Source: an uncultured Planctomycetia bacterium (GTDB lineage: Bacteria > Planctomycetota > UBA1135 > GCA-002686595). Taken from it: 28,097 bases of DNA. The position numbers and the translations under genes are program-made. Shown here one piece after another: positions 19,637 to 27,638 of the stretch. How positions within the stretch are numbered: position 1 is the first letter of the stretch; each line of letters starts with the position of its first letter. The notes below the pieces were generated by a model that worked only from the letters and a program-made list of their open reading frames with translations, had not been told where the DNA came from and made no database searches. The stretch is from contig CALKYE010000058.1 of assembly GCA_938003765.1 (NCBI GenBank), positions 1 to 28,097 on the forward strand, written 5' to 3'.

Positions 19637-21493
19637 ATGAGCAGTTCGAGTGACGCGCACCAAGGCTCGCCGAGCGCCCGCGCCCTCGAACTCGTCGGCT
19701 GGATCGCCGCCTTCGTCGCGGCGCGCGCCGTGCTCGTGCTCGCCTACGGCGACGTGTTCGCGTACCTCGAGGAGTTCGAGAAGGCCGCGGCGGGCAAGGC
19801 GATGCTCGACGGACTCTCACTCGCGCACCACCAGCTCGCGTACCACCCGTACGAGGGCGGTGGTTTCGTGGTGAGCCACCTCGACGCGCTGATGTTCGCG
19901 CTGCTCGGCCCGAGCGTGCTCTCGGTCAAGCTCGTCGCCCTCGCGTTGGGCGCGGCGTTGCTCGCCGTCGGCTGGGGCCTGTGCGCGCGCGCAGCAGGAC
20001 CGGTCGCCGCGCGGGTCTTCGCCGCGCTGTACGTGCTCGCCCCCGGCAGCATGCAGCAGAACTCGCTGCTCGCGCTGGGCATCCACTACCACGCGCTGAT
20101 CTTCGTCGGCGCGCTGCTGTGGGCGGTGCTGAGCGTGCTCGACGGGGGCGCCTCGCGGCGTCGGCTGTGGCTCGCCAGCGGCCTGATCGCGGGCTTCGGC
20201 GTGTTCTTCAGCTACCAGCTCGGACTCACGGTGCTCGTCGCGCTGCTCGCGGGCGTGTTGGTGGCGCGGCGCGCGGGTCTCGGGGTCGCGCTTCGCGGAC
20301 TCGGGTGGGCGAGCGCGGGCGCTGCGATCGGCGCGCTGCCGCTGTGGTGGATGGGATGGCGCACCGGCCGGGCCGTGTTCGACATCCACGGCGCCGACGT
20401 GCTCGCCACCAAGATTCCGCGCGCGCAGTTGCTCGCCGACTTCGCCGAGTCGTTCTTCCTCAGCCGCACGCCGCTCGACGCGCTCGCGCTGACGCTCGTG
20501 TGCCTCGCGCCGCTCACTGCGCTGTTCGCCTGGCGCTGCGGAGGTCGCGCGAGGACGCTCGTCGCGCTGCTCGCGGTCCACGCCGCGCTCTTCTGCGCCG
20601 CGTACCTCGGACTGGGCTTCACGATCGGCCGCGTCGTGAGCTACTTCCTCCTGCAGCGTCTGGCGCCGCTGTGGTTCTTCGGCCTGCTCGCGACCGCGGT
20701 TGGGTGCGCGGCGCTGTGGAGCGCGGGAGGCGTGCGCCGACGCATCGGACTGGCGCTCGCAAGCGCCTGCGCGCTGGTCGGCGCCTTCGACCTCGCGCAA
20801 CTCGCGCGCGCGGCGGCGCCGCACGATTGGTTCACGCACGCACGCGTGCTCGCGAGCACGAAGGGCTACGCGTACCCGCAGTACATGCAGAAGCTCGCAC
20901 CGCGGCTCGGGCTCGACCGCGAGCAACTCGCGCGGACCTTCCTCGGCTTCGACGAGGAGGATCGCGAGCTGCTGCTCGACGCGCTCTCCACCACCGTGTG
21001 GGGCGACGGCGCGGTCGATCTCGAACAACTCGAACGCGAGGCCAGCGACTTGAGCCTCGAGCCGCTGCGCGCGCTCCTCGCGGGCCAGGGGATGGCGTTG
21101 CGCAATCGCTGGGGCGGTGACATCGCCGCGCGGCTGACGCGCGCCGCCGAACAAGGCGCAGGACGGCGCGAGGCGCTCGAAGAGGCCATCGGTCGCTTCG
21201 GCAATCGCTACTTCCCGAGCGTCGATGCGGTTCGTCGCGAACTGGCGCAGGGGCTCGCGGCGAGCGCTCCGCCGAGCTTCTTCTTCGGCCTCGGCATGCG
21301 AGCGTGGGCGGCGCGCGGCGATCTCTCGGCGCGCGGCTATCCGGCGCCGACGGCGGGTCCGTGGTGCTTCGACGAACGCGCCGCACGCGAGCTGTTCGAT
21401 CAGCAGGCCCCGGCGGTGCGCGCTGCGCTCGAGGCCGGCTACGAGCACGCTGGCAAGCTGCAGACACTCGACGGCGTCGATTCGTCGCGCTGA
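19637..21493 (+). CDS. Polytopic membrane protein, GT-C glycosyltransferase-like, with soluble C-terminal domain
   Basis: A 618-aa protein. About residues 15-400 hold roughly ten hydrophobic segments (AAFVAARAVLVLAYG, LMFALLGPSVLSVKLVALAL, LIFVGALLWAVLSVL, GLTVLVALLAGVLVARRAG and others). The first outer loop, FAYLEEFEKAAAG, has acidic residues in the position used by GT-C enzymes. From about 410 on the protein is soluble and helical, with a paired acidic/aromatic segment TFLGFDEEDRELLLDAL and later PSFFFGLGMRAWAARGD. I do not recognise this tail. No specific family can be assigned; a sugar or lipid-linked substrate is a guess. ATG 19637 is chosen because upstream codons in this frame only mirror the antisense TMTC-like gene. 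It is divergent from that gene (93 nt apart), so the two may act together. Confidence 0.65.
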   Translation: MSSSSDAHQGSPSARALELVGWIAAFVAARAVLVLAYGDVFAYLEEFEKAAAGKAMLDGLSLAHHQLAYHPYEGGGFVVSHLDALMFALLGPSVLSVKLVALALGAALLAVGWGLCARAAGPVAARVFAALYVLAPGSMQQNSLLALGIHYHALIFVGALLWAVLSVLDGGASRRRLWLASGLIAGFGVFFSYQLGLTVLVALLAGVLVARRAGLGVALRGLGWASAGAAIGALPLWWMGWRTGRAVFDIHGADVLATKIPRAQLLADFAESFFLSRTPLDALALTLVCLAPLTALFAWRCGGRARTLVALLAVHAALFCAAYLGLGFTIGRVVSYFLLQRLAPLWFFGLLATAVGCAALWSAGGVRRRIGLALASACALVGAFDLAQLARAAAPHDWFTHARVLASTKGYAYPQYMQKLAPRLGLDREQLARTFLGFDEEDRELLLDALSTTVWGDGAVDLEQLEREASDLSLEPLRALLAGQGMALRNRWGGDIAARLTRAAEQGAGRREALEEAIGRFGNRYFPSVDAVRRELAQGLAASAPPSFFFGLGMRAWAARGDLSARGYPAPTAGPWCFDERAARELFDQQAPAVRAALEAGYEHAGKLQTLDGVDSSR

Positions 21494-21504
21494 CGCGCGC
21501 GACT

Positions 21505-21572
21505 GGCCGCGCAGCGCGGAGAGCGGCCGCGGAAGCGAACAGGCGCGCCGCTCGCAGTGAGCGACGCGCCTG
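21505..21572. terminator. Tandem hairpins between convergent genes
   Basis: The second, stronger hairpin has 14-nt arms (21540-21553 and 21559-21572, CAGGCGCG... / ...CGCGCCTG) with one mismatch and a 5-nt loop. A smaller one pairs GGCCGC (21505-21510) with GCGGCC (21523-21528). They fill the gap between the GT-C-like stop (21493) and the radical SAM stop (21609). Confidence 0.65.
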
Positions 21573-21608
21573 GATTCGTGAGTCCCGCGCCTGCGATCGG
21601 GCCGGCGA

Positions 21609-23138
21609 TCAGTCGACGCTGACGGTCGGCACCTGCAGCGCCACGTCGTCGCGATGGTTGCGATCGAACGCGCCGCGCCACTCGCTCGAGCTGACGCGAC
21701 TGCGATAGGCGGCGCGACGGCGGCGCACTTCGAACCAGTCGCCGATCAACTCGGGGTGCTTGACCATCGCGCGCAGGCGTTCGAGCTTGCGCAGGATCCG
21801 CGACTTGAAGCTGCGCGTGACGCGCGCGTGCGTCTTGATCAGCTCCTCGCGCGACGCCCGCAGCTCGTCGAAGGTGAAGTGGGGGTGCTTGTAGGTCTCG
21901 GTGCCGTGCCAGTAGTGGAAGTCGATCTCGGCGACGTCGCGGATCAGGTGCGGCTTGAGCTGCTCGTAGATCTCGGTGCCCGGGATCGGCTGGAGCAGGG
22001 AGACGCAGATCGAGTCCGGACGCGTGCTGGTGACGATGTACTCCGTCAGCTTGTGGTCCTTCGGCGTCTCCTGCGGGAAGCCGAAGATCAGGAAGTACTT
22101 GAAGTACATCCCCACTTCGCGGTTGAGCTTCGCCGCGGCCTGGATCTTCTCGACCGTCAGGCCCTTCTTCACGCTCACGAGCACGTCGGGCGAGCCCGAC
22201 TCGAGCCCGTAGTAGATCTTCACGCAGCCCGCCTTGCGCATCCAACGCAAGAGCTCGAAGTCCATCGTGTCCAGGCGCGACTCGCAGGCCCACTCGAAGT
22301 ACAGGCCGCGGCGGATGATCTCCTTGCAGATCGCGATCACGCGCTTGCGCTGGATCGTGAACAGGTCGTCGAAGAACATCATCTGCGGCGGGTTGTAGGT
22401 GCGCAGCAGGTGCTCGATCAGGTCGACCGTGCGCTCGGGGCTCATCGCGCGGTACTGGCGCGGAGTCATCTCGGCGTCGCAGAAGGTGCACGCGTACGGG
22501 CAGCCGCGCGAAGTGATCAGCGTCACGCCCGGGTTCACCATCAAGCGCATGTAGCGCGGGATGTCGTACAGGTGGTACGCGGGCAGCGGCAGCTCGTCGA
22601 CCTTCTTGATCAACGGACGGCGCGGCGTCTTCACCTGCTCGCCGTCCTTCATGTACGTGATGCCGAGGATCTCGCCCCACTTGTAGGGCTCGGTGTAGTT
22701 CTCGAGCACCTCGGGCAGCGTCAGGTCGCCCTCGCCCTGCACGCAGATGTCGGCCGCGCCGCTCTCGAGGAAGAACTCGGGGTTGGTCGTCGGGTGCGGG
22801 CCGCCCATCACGACGAACTTGTGGTGCTCGTTGCGGGCGATCTGCCCGAGCTCACGCGCGCGCCGCGCGTTGGGCGTGAGGGACGAAATGCCGACGACGT
22901 CGGCCCACTGCATCGCCTCGCGCAGCGTCTCCATCTCCTCGATGGAGTCGTCGAGCAACTTCACGTCGTAGCCGCCGCGCTCCAGGAGCTGCGCCGCGAG
23001 GATCGCGATCCCCAGCGGCGGGTAGATCTCGTCGCGGGCGAGCTCCCCCTTGACCGCCTTCTCGTCGGCGAACACGGCGGCTGCGCGTTCGCGCAGGACC
23101 TGGCTCTTGGCGTAGATCAGAACGACCTTGAGCGTCAT
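21609..23138 (-). CDS. B12-binding domain radical SAM protein
   Basis: A 509-aa protein. Residues 1-150 form a B12-binding-type Rossmann domain (YPPLGIAILAAQLLERGGY, VVGISSLTPNARRARELG, VVMGGPHPTTNPE). The radical SAM core has the cluster motif Cys213-x3-Cys217-x2-Cys220 in SRGCPYACTFCD, then MMFFDDLF, the ACESRLDT strand, YYGLESGS and FLIFGFPQET. Such proteins use cobalamin and SAM for methylations or rearrangements on unactivated carbons, often in lipid, hopanoid, bacteriochlorophyll or natural-product pathways. The domain lacks an obvious DxHxxG motif of strong cobalamin binders, so B12 use is uncertain. The C-terminal 90 residues are basic and helical. The neighbouring isoprenoid genes make a terpenoid/hopanoid target thinkable, but this is inference. 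The start is ATG 23138, without a Shine-Dalgarno. Confidence 0.85.
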   Translation of the reverse strand: MTLKVVLIYAKSQVLRERAAAVFADEKAVKGELARDEIYPPLGIAILAAQLLERGGYDVKLLDDSIEEMETLREAMQWADVVGISSLTPNARRARELGQIARNEHHKFVVMGGPHPTTNPEFFLESGAADICVQGEGDLTLPEVLENYTEPYKWGEILGITYMKDGEQVKTPRRPLIKKVDELPLPAYHLYDIPRYMRLMVNPGVTLITSRGCPYACTFCDAEMTPRQYRAMSPERTVDLIEHLLRTYNPPQMMFFDDLFTIQRKRVIAICKEIIRRGLYFEWACESRLDTMDFELLRWMRKAGCVKIYYGLESGSPDVLVSVKKGLTVEKIQAAAKLNREVGMYFKYFLIFGFPQETPKDHKLTEYIVTSTRPDSICVSLLQPIPGTEIYEQLKPHLIRDVAEIDFHYWHGTETYKHPHFTFDELRASREELIKTHARVTRSFKSRILRKLERLRAMVKHPELIGDWFEVRRRRAAYRSRVSSSEWRGAFDRNHRDDVALQVPTVSVD

Positions 23139-23310
23139 AGGGCGACTTCGTGGATTCGGCCTTCGGGAGAAACGGTCGAGGTGCGGATCACAGGGTGGGG
23201 AGCAGGCCGCGTGCGCAGAACCCGGTTCCGAGGCGCGCTCCGGAACCGATGGCTCTTCCCCTCGCCGCGCAACCCGGATCGTCGTTTCGCAGGCCGCCGC
23301 TCCAGGCCGA

Positions 23311-23338
23311 ATTCTACCGTGAACGGAAGGGTGCGCAA
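23311..23338 (-). promoter_or_regulatory. Promoter candidate for the radical SAM gene
   Basis: On the minus strand TTGCGC (complement of 23333-23338), a 16-nt spacer and TAGAAT (complement of 23311-23316) form a plausible sigma70-type promoter. It would give a leader of roughly 165 nt. I found no recognisable cobalamin riboswitch (B12 box) in that leader. Confidence 0.4.
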
Positions 23339-23382
23339 GCCAGCCGACGTGACGAAGGGCTTTCCGCGCTGCCGCTCGGCCC

Positions 23383-23388
23383 TAGACT
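23383..23388 (+). promoter_or_regulatory. -10-like hexamer TAGACT for the xseB-ispA-dxs-nadK cluster
   Basis: TAGACT lies 6 nt before the xseB ATG, which would make the transcript leaderless. CTTTCC at 23360-23365, 17 nt upstream, is a poor -35. Confidence 0.45.
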
Positions 23389-23394
23389 TCCGCC

Positions 23395-23658
23395 ATGTCT
23401 TCCAAGGCGCCGAAGCAACCCGCGACCGACGTCGAGTCCTTCGATCAACGCCTGGAGCGCCTCGAGAAGATCGTCGCGGAGCTCGAACAGGGCCGCATCG
23501 GCCTCGAGCAGGCGCTGGACCGCTACCAGGAGGGCGTCGTGCTCCTGCGCGGCTGCCGCGCGACGCTCGACGGATTCCGCAAGCGCGTCGAGGAGCTGGC
23601 CGAGAGCGGGGCGCTCCAGCCGTTGGCGAACGACCCCGACGCCGGCGCGCAGTCGTGA
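23395..23658 (+). CDS. xseB: Exodeoxyribonuclease VII small subunit
   Basis: An 87-aa protein, the usual size for XseB. It has the family pattern SFDQRLERLEKIVAELEQG, then LEQALDRYQEGVVLLRGC, a two-helix hairpin. XseB subunits bundle around the coiled-coil of XseA to form the exonuclease that degrades single-stranded DNA to short oligonucleotides. The large-subunit gene xseA is not in the window. The gene heads the ispA-dxs cluster, the arrangement seen in many bacteria. Its stop overlaps the ispA GTG by GTGA. It starts at ATG 23395 and probably on a leaderless mRNA. Confidence 0.93.
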   Translation: MSSKAPKQPATDVESFDQRLERLEKIVAELEQGRIGLEQALDRYQEGVVLLRGCRATLDGFRKRVEELAESGALQPLANDPDAGAQS

Positions 23659-24563
23659 AAGCGCTCGCGAGTTCCGCGACCGCCGAACGCTGGCTCGAGG
23701 ACAGCCGCGCGTGGATCGAGCCCGAGCTCGCGGCGGCGCTGTCCGAACTGGATCGCGCGCCCGCGCGACTGGTGGAGGCGATGCGCTACGCGACGCTCGA
23801 CGGCGGCAAACGCCTGCGGCCCGCGATTGCGCGCCTGGCCTGCCACTGGTGCGGCGGCGATGACGAGGACGCGCGCGGCGCGGCGCTCGCGGTCGAGTTC
23901 ATCCACGCCTACAGCCTGATTCACGACGATTTGCCCTGCATGGACGACGACGCGTGGCGTCGCGGACGCCCGAGCTGCCACGTCGCGTTCGGAGAGGCGC
24001 TCGCGCTGCTCGCCGCCGATGCGCTGCAGACCTTGGCCTTCGACCAGCTCGTGCGCAGCCCGCGCGGCGCCGCCGGACCGATGGTCTCGGCGCTCGCCTC
24101 CGCGGCGGGCGCCGCCGGAATGGTGGGCGGGCAGGTGCTCGACATGGCGCTCACCGGCGTGAGCGGCTCGCGTGCGCTGCAGCTCGAAGAAGTGAGCTCG
24201 ATGCACGCGCTCAAGACCGGAGCGCTGATCGCGGCCGCGGCGCGCCTGGGCGCCCTGGCAGCCGCGGCGCCGCCGGATCAGTGCGCGCGCATCTGGACCT
24301 GGGGGCAGAGCCTGGGGCGGCTGTTCCAGGCCATCGACGACGTGTTGGACGTCACGGCCGACCGCAACAGCCTCGGCAAGACCCCGGGGAAGGACCAGGC
24401 CCAGCTCAAGCCCACCCTGGTGGCGGCGTTGGGGCTGGAGGCGGCGCGGGCCTACGCCCAGGAGCAAGCGGACCAGGCCCGGGCCCTCGCGCGGGACATC
24501 GGCGGCGCCCACGCGGCCACGGCGCTTGGGTTCGCGGACCTGCTGCTCGATCGACGTTCGTAG
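23655..24563 (+). CDS. ispA: Polyprenyl (farnesyl/geranylgeranyl) diphosphate synthase
   Basis: A 302-aa trans-prenyltransferase, standard length. It condenses isopentenyl diphosphate with allylic diphosphates to make farnesyl or longer diphosphates. The first Asp-rich motif is DDLPCMD (Asp91, Asp92, Asp97) after IHAYSLIH, the second DDVLD (Asp228, Asp229, Asp232) after FQAI. GGKRLRP near residue 49 binds the diphosphate. The four-residue spacing in the first motif is typical of bacterial FPP synthases (IspA) and of related bacterial GGPP synthases, so chain length is not certain. The GTG start at 23655 overlaps the xseB TGA, which indicates translational coupling. The frame is open far upstream, but that is the shadow of the radical SAM gene. 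Confidence 0.92.
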   Translation: MKALASSATAERWLEDSRAWIEPELAAALSELDRAPARLVEAMRYATLDGGKRLRPAIARLACHWCGGDDEDARGAALAVEFIHAYSLIHDDLPCMDDDAWRRGRPSCHVAFGEALALLAADALQTLAFDQLVRSPRGAAGPMVSALASAAGAAGMVGGQVLDMALTGVSGSRALQLEEVSSMHALKTGALIAAAARLGALAAAAPPDQCARIWTWGQSLGRLFQAIDDVLDVTADRNSLGKTPGKDQAQLKPTLVAALGLEAARAYAQEQADQARALARDIGGAHAATALGFADLLLDRRS

Positions 24564-24639
24564 CAGCGCAGATCCGGCCCGGCGTCCCGGGGGTAATTGC
24601 ATTGCCGCCCGACATCGCCAAGGATGATCCGTCGCCCCC

Positions 24640-24644
24640 AGGGA
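24640..24644 (+). promoter_or_regulatory. Shine-Dalgarno site deciding the dxs start
   Basis: AGGGA lies 8 nt before the ATG at 24653. It supports this start over the upstream in-frame TTG at 24601. Confidence 0.55.
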
Positions 24645-24652
24645 ACACAGCC

Positions 24653-26638
24653 ATGCCCGACTCGTCTGCGTCTGCTCCGCGCCCGGCCGTTTCCCACCCA
24701 GATTTGCTCTCGCGCATCGACGGTCCCGCGGACCTCAAGCGCCTCACCCTCGACGAGCTCCCGATCCTCTGCGCGCAGACGCGCGAGTTCCTGCTGAACT
24801 CGGTCCAGCAGACAGGCGGACACCTCGGATCGAACTTGGGCGTCGTCGAGCTCGCGACGGCCCTGCACTACGTCTTCGATCTCGCGCGCGACCGCTGCGT
24901 GTGGGACGTGAGCCATCAGTGCTACCCGCACAAGCTGTTCACCGGGCGCCGCGCGCGCTTCTCGTCGCTGCGCCAGACCGACGGACTGTGCGGCTTCACG
25001 CACCCCGATGAGTCGCCCTACGACCTGTTCCACACCGGGCACGCGGGCACGAGCATCAGCCTTGCCACAGGCCTCGCGCTCGGCGCCGCGCACGAGCCGC
25101 AGCCGCCGCATTCGATCGCGGTGATCGGCGACGCGAGCCTCGGCGCGGGCGTGGCCTTCGAAGCGCTCAACTTCGCCGGCGCGAGCAAGCAACGCGTGCT
25201 CGTGATCCTCAACGACAACGAGTGGTCGATCTCGAAGTCGGTCGGCTCGTTGGCGCGCTACCTCTCGCGCATTCGCTCGGCCAAGGTCGTGCAGCGCGCG
25301 CAGGAAGAGATCCACAAGCTGTTCCACGCCATCCCGGTCATCGGCGAGAAGGTCGACCGCACGCTCGAGGACATGGCCGAGGTCGTGCGCCACACGCTCG
25401 TCCCGGGCCACGTGTTCGAAGAGCTGGGCGTGACCTACGTCGGCCCGATCCCCGGACACGACGTGAAGTACCTGGTCGAGAACCTCCAGCGCGTGCGCGA
25501 GTTGGAAGGCGCGGTGCTGCTGCACGTTCTCACCGAGAAGGGCAAGGGACACCCCAGCGCTCCGACTCATCCCGAGCGAGTGCACGGAGTGAAGGGCGCG
25601 CCGCGTGTCGCGGGCGCGGAGTCGTCGAAGTTGCCGGGGCCCGTCGCCGCGCCTTCGAAGACGCCGGGACCGGCCTACACCAAGGCCTTCGCCGATGCGT
25701 TGCTCAAGATCGCCGAGCGCGATCTGCGCGTGCACGCGCTCACCGCGGGCATGCCTTCGGGCACGGGCCTCGAGCAGTTCGCGGAGCGCTTCCCTGCGCG
25801 CTTCCACGACACCGGCATCACCGAGCAACACGCCGTCGCCATGGCCGCCGGAATGGCGAAGGCCGGGCTGCGACCGGTGGCCGCGATCTACTCGACCTTC
25901 CTGCAACGCGCCTACGACCAGGTGTTCCAGGAAGTCGCGCTGCAGAACCTCCCCGTGCTGTTCTGCATGGACCGCGCGGGGCTGGTGGGACAGGACGGTC
26001 CGACTCACAACGGCGTGTTCGACATCGCGATGCTGCGCACGCTGCCGAACTTCACGCTGTGCGCGCCGCGCGACGCCACCGACATGCGCCGCATGATCGA
26101 GATGGCGCTGGCGCTGAACGGGCCGGTCGGGTTGCGCTACCCGCGCGACAACTGCCCCGGCCAGGAGCGCATCCACACCAGCGAACGCCGCGAGATGGCG
26201 CCCGGCAAGGCCGAGCTGCTGCTCGACGTCGCGCCGGACGAGCGCGCGGGTGCGGTGTGCCTGTGGGCCTACGGCGCGCTCGTGAATCAGGCGCTCGAAG
26301 CGGCCGACAATCTGCGCCAGCGCGGAGTGCGCGTGGCCTTGGTCGACGCGCGCTTCGCCAAGCCCATCGACGAGGAGTTGCTCGGGCAGCACCTGGCCGC
26401 GTACCGCGCGGTGTTCGCGATCGAGGAGCACCAACGCGCCGGCGGTTTCGGCGCGGCGCTGCTCGAAGCGGCCAGCCGCGCGCTCAACGTGCGCGCGCAG
26501 GTGAAGCTGCTGGGCGTGCCCGATCGCTTCATCGAGCACATGACCACGCGCGAAGAGCAACTGACCGAATGCGGTCTCGACGCCGAGGGCATCGAACGCG
26601 CGGTGCGCGGATTGCTCTCGCCGCAGCGCGTCGCCTAG
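24653..26638 (+). CDS. dxs: 1-deoxy-D-xylulose-5-phosphate synthase
   Basis: A 661-aa protein, slightly longer than most DXS (about 620-640). It condenses pyruvate and glyceraldehyde 3-phosphate, with thiamine diphosphate, into DXP, the first step of the MEP isoprenoid pathway. Seen: GGHLGSNLGVVELATALHYVF, WDVSHQCYPHKLFTGRR, GHAGTSIS, the ThDP motif GDASLGAG...ILNDNEWSIS (Gly159-Asp160-Ala161, Asn187), then the second half with DTGITEQHAVAMAAGMA (catalytic Glu391), DRAGLVGQDGPTHNGVFD and GLRYPRDN. The third glycine of the canonical GDG is Ala. The region between the halves (about 315-345) is a Pro/Ser/Ala-rich linker. It is 89 nt downstream of ispA, with its own Shine-Dalgarno. Confidence 0.95.
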   Translation: MPDSSASAPRPAVSHPDLLSRIDGPADLKRLTLDELPILCAQTREFLLNSVQQTGGHLGSNLGVVELATALHYVFDLARDRCVWDVSHQCYPHKLFTGRRARFSSLRQTDGLCGFTHPDESPYDLFHTGHAGTSISLATGLALGAAHEPQPPHSIAVIGDASLGAGVAFEALNFAGASKQRVLVILNDNEWSISKSVGSLARYLSRIRSAKVVQRAQEEIHKLFHAIPVIGEKVDRTLEDMAEVVRHTLVPGHVFEELGVTYVGPIPGHDVKYLVENLQRVRELEGAVLLHVLTEKGKGHPSAPTHPERVHGVKGAPRVAGAESSKLPGPVAAPSKTPGPAYTKAFADALLKIAERDLRVHALTAGMPSGTGLEQFAERFPARFHDTGITEQHAVAMAAGMAKAGLRPVAAIYSTFLQRAYDQVFQEVALQNLPVLFCMDRAGLVGQDGPTHNGVFDIAMLRTLPNFTLCAPRDATDMRRMIEMALALNGPVGLRYPRDNCPGQERIHTSERREMAPGKAELLLDVAPDERAGAVCLWAYGALVNQALEAADNLRQRGVRVALVDARFAKPIDEELLGQHLAAYRAVFAIEEHQRAGGFGAALLEAASRALNVRAQVKLLGVPDRFIEHMTTREEQLTECGLDAEGIERAVRGLLSPQRVA

Positions 26639-26679
26639 CGCGCGCTCGAACCTTGGTTCGCCACCCCACCCGCGCCCCA

Positions 26680-27627
26680 ATGCCCCCGAGCGAATTCGCC
26701 AAACGCGCGAGGGCGGCCAAGCAGCCCGGCGCACCGAAGGCAGGCGCCGTCAAGCGCGTGCTGGTGGCTGCCGACATGGCCAAGGACGGCGTGCGCGAGT
26801 GTGCTCGCGAACTCGTGCCGTGGCTGCGCGAGCGCGTGGCGGAGGTCGAGCTCGTCGAGGACATCACGACCTTCGTGGCGAAGCGCTCAGCGCTCACTCG
26901 CGCGCAGCGCGAAGTGAACCTGCCCGACCTGGTCGTCGTGCTCGGCGGCGACGGCGCGATCCTCGGCGCGGTGCGCGGCTTCTCGGAGTGGCCGCGTCCG
27001 ACGCTCGGCATCAACTTCGGCCGCGTCGGCTTCCTCGCCTCGACGCCCGAGAGCGATTGGCGCGAAGCGCTGAGCGGAGTGCTCGCGGGCGAAGGCATCG
27101 TCGAGCCTCGCATGCGACTGAACGCGGAGATCGTCAACTCGAGCGGCGCCCGCACGCGCGCCATCGCGCTGAACGAAGTGCTCGTCTCGCGCCGCGCCGC
27201 GAGCGGCATGCTTTCGCTGGCGGTCGCAGTCGACGGCGACTGGGTGGCCGACTACCGCGCGGACGGACTGATCCTCGCCACGCCGTCAGGTTCGACTGCT
27301 CACTCGCTGTCCGCCGGCGGTCCGATCCTGTTCCCGTCCATGCTCGGGCTGATCGTCACGCCGGTCTGCCCGCAGGGACTCTCGTACCGCCCGATCGTGC
27401 TGCACCCCGACAGCCGCATCGAGTTGCGCGTGAAGGAGTCCAGCGGCGGAACCCAGCTCGCGATCGACGGACAGGCCTTCCACGATCTCGCCGACGACGA
27501 CGTGGTCGAGGTGCGGCGTCACGAGGTCGCTTACCCGCTGCTGGCGTGGGCGAAGCTCGATCCGTATCGGCGTCTGCGCGACCGGCTGGGCTGGAACCAG
27601 ACGCGCTACCGCGGCGACGTCGAGTAG
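26680..27627 (+). CDS. nadK: NAD kinase
   Basis: A 315-aa protein that phosphorylates NAD+ to NADP+ with ATP or polyphosphate. The signature GGDG is at residues 89-92 (VVLGGDGAILGAVR), followed by GINFGRVGFLA, the NE motif in ALNEVLVSR, and the YRADGLILATPSGSTAHSLSAGGP segment that forms the active site. Its length is usual for bacterial NadK, with a basic N-terminal extension of about 24 residues. It lies 41 nt after dxs. The MEP pathway consumes NADPH, and dxs-nadK proximity (often with tlyA between) recurs in bacteria; no tlyA is present here. ATG 26680 is the first start after the dxs stop that precedes the conserved region; no Shine-Dalgarno is visible. Confidence 0.93.
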   Translation: MPPSEFAKRARAAKQPGAPKAGAVKRVLVAADMAKDGVRECARELVPWLRERVAEVELVEDITTFVAKRSALTRAQREVNLPDLVVVLGGDGAILGAVRGFSEWPRPTLGINFGRVGFLASTPESDWREALSGVLAGEGIVEPRMRLNAEIVNSSGARTRAIALNEVLVSRRAASGMLSLAVAVDGDWVADYRADGLILATPSGSTAHSLSAGGPILFPSMLGLIVTPVCPQGLSYRPIVLHPDSRIELRVKESSGGTQLAIDGQAFHDLADDDVVEVRRHEVAYPLLAWAKLDPYRRLRDRLGWNQTRYRGDVE

Positions 27628-27638
27628 CTCTGGGCGCC

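Noticed and set aside
23139..23394. Possible cobalamin riboswitch in the leader of the radical SAM gene
   Set aside because: I could not find a B12-box-like sequence or a convincing multi-stem structure, although the predicted leader of about 165 nt is long enough to be worth a covariance-model search.
21654..23654. Apparent 667-codon N-terminal extension of IspA
   Set aside because: The extension mirrors the radical SAM gene and passes through xseB in another frame. GTG 23655 gives the standard IspA length and overlaps the xseB stop.
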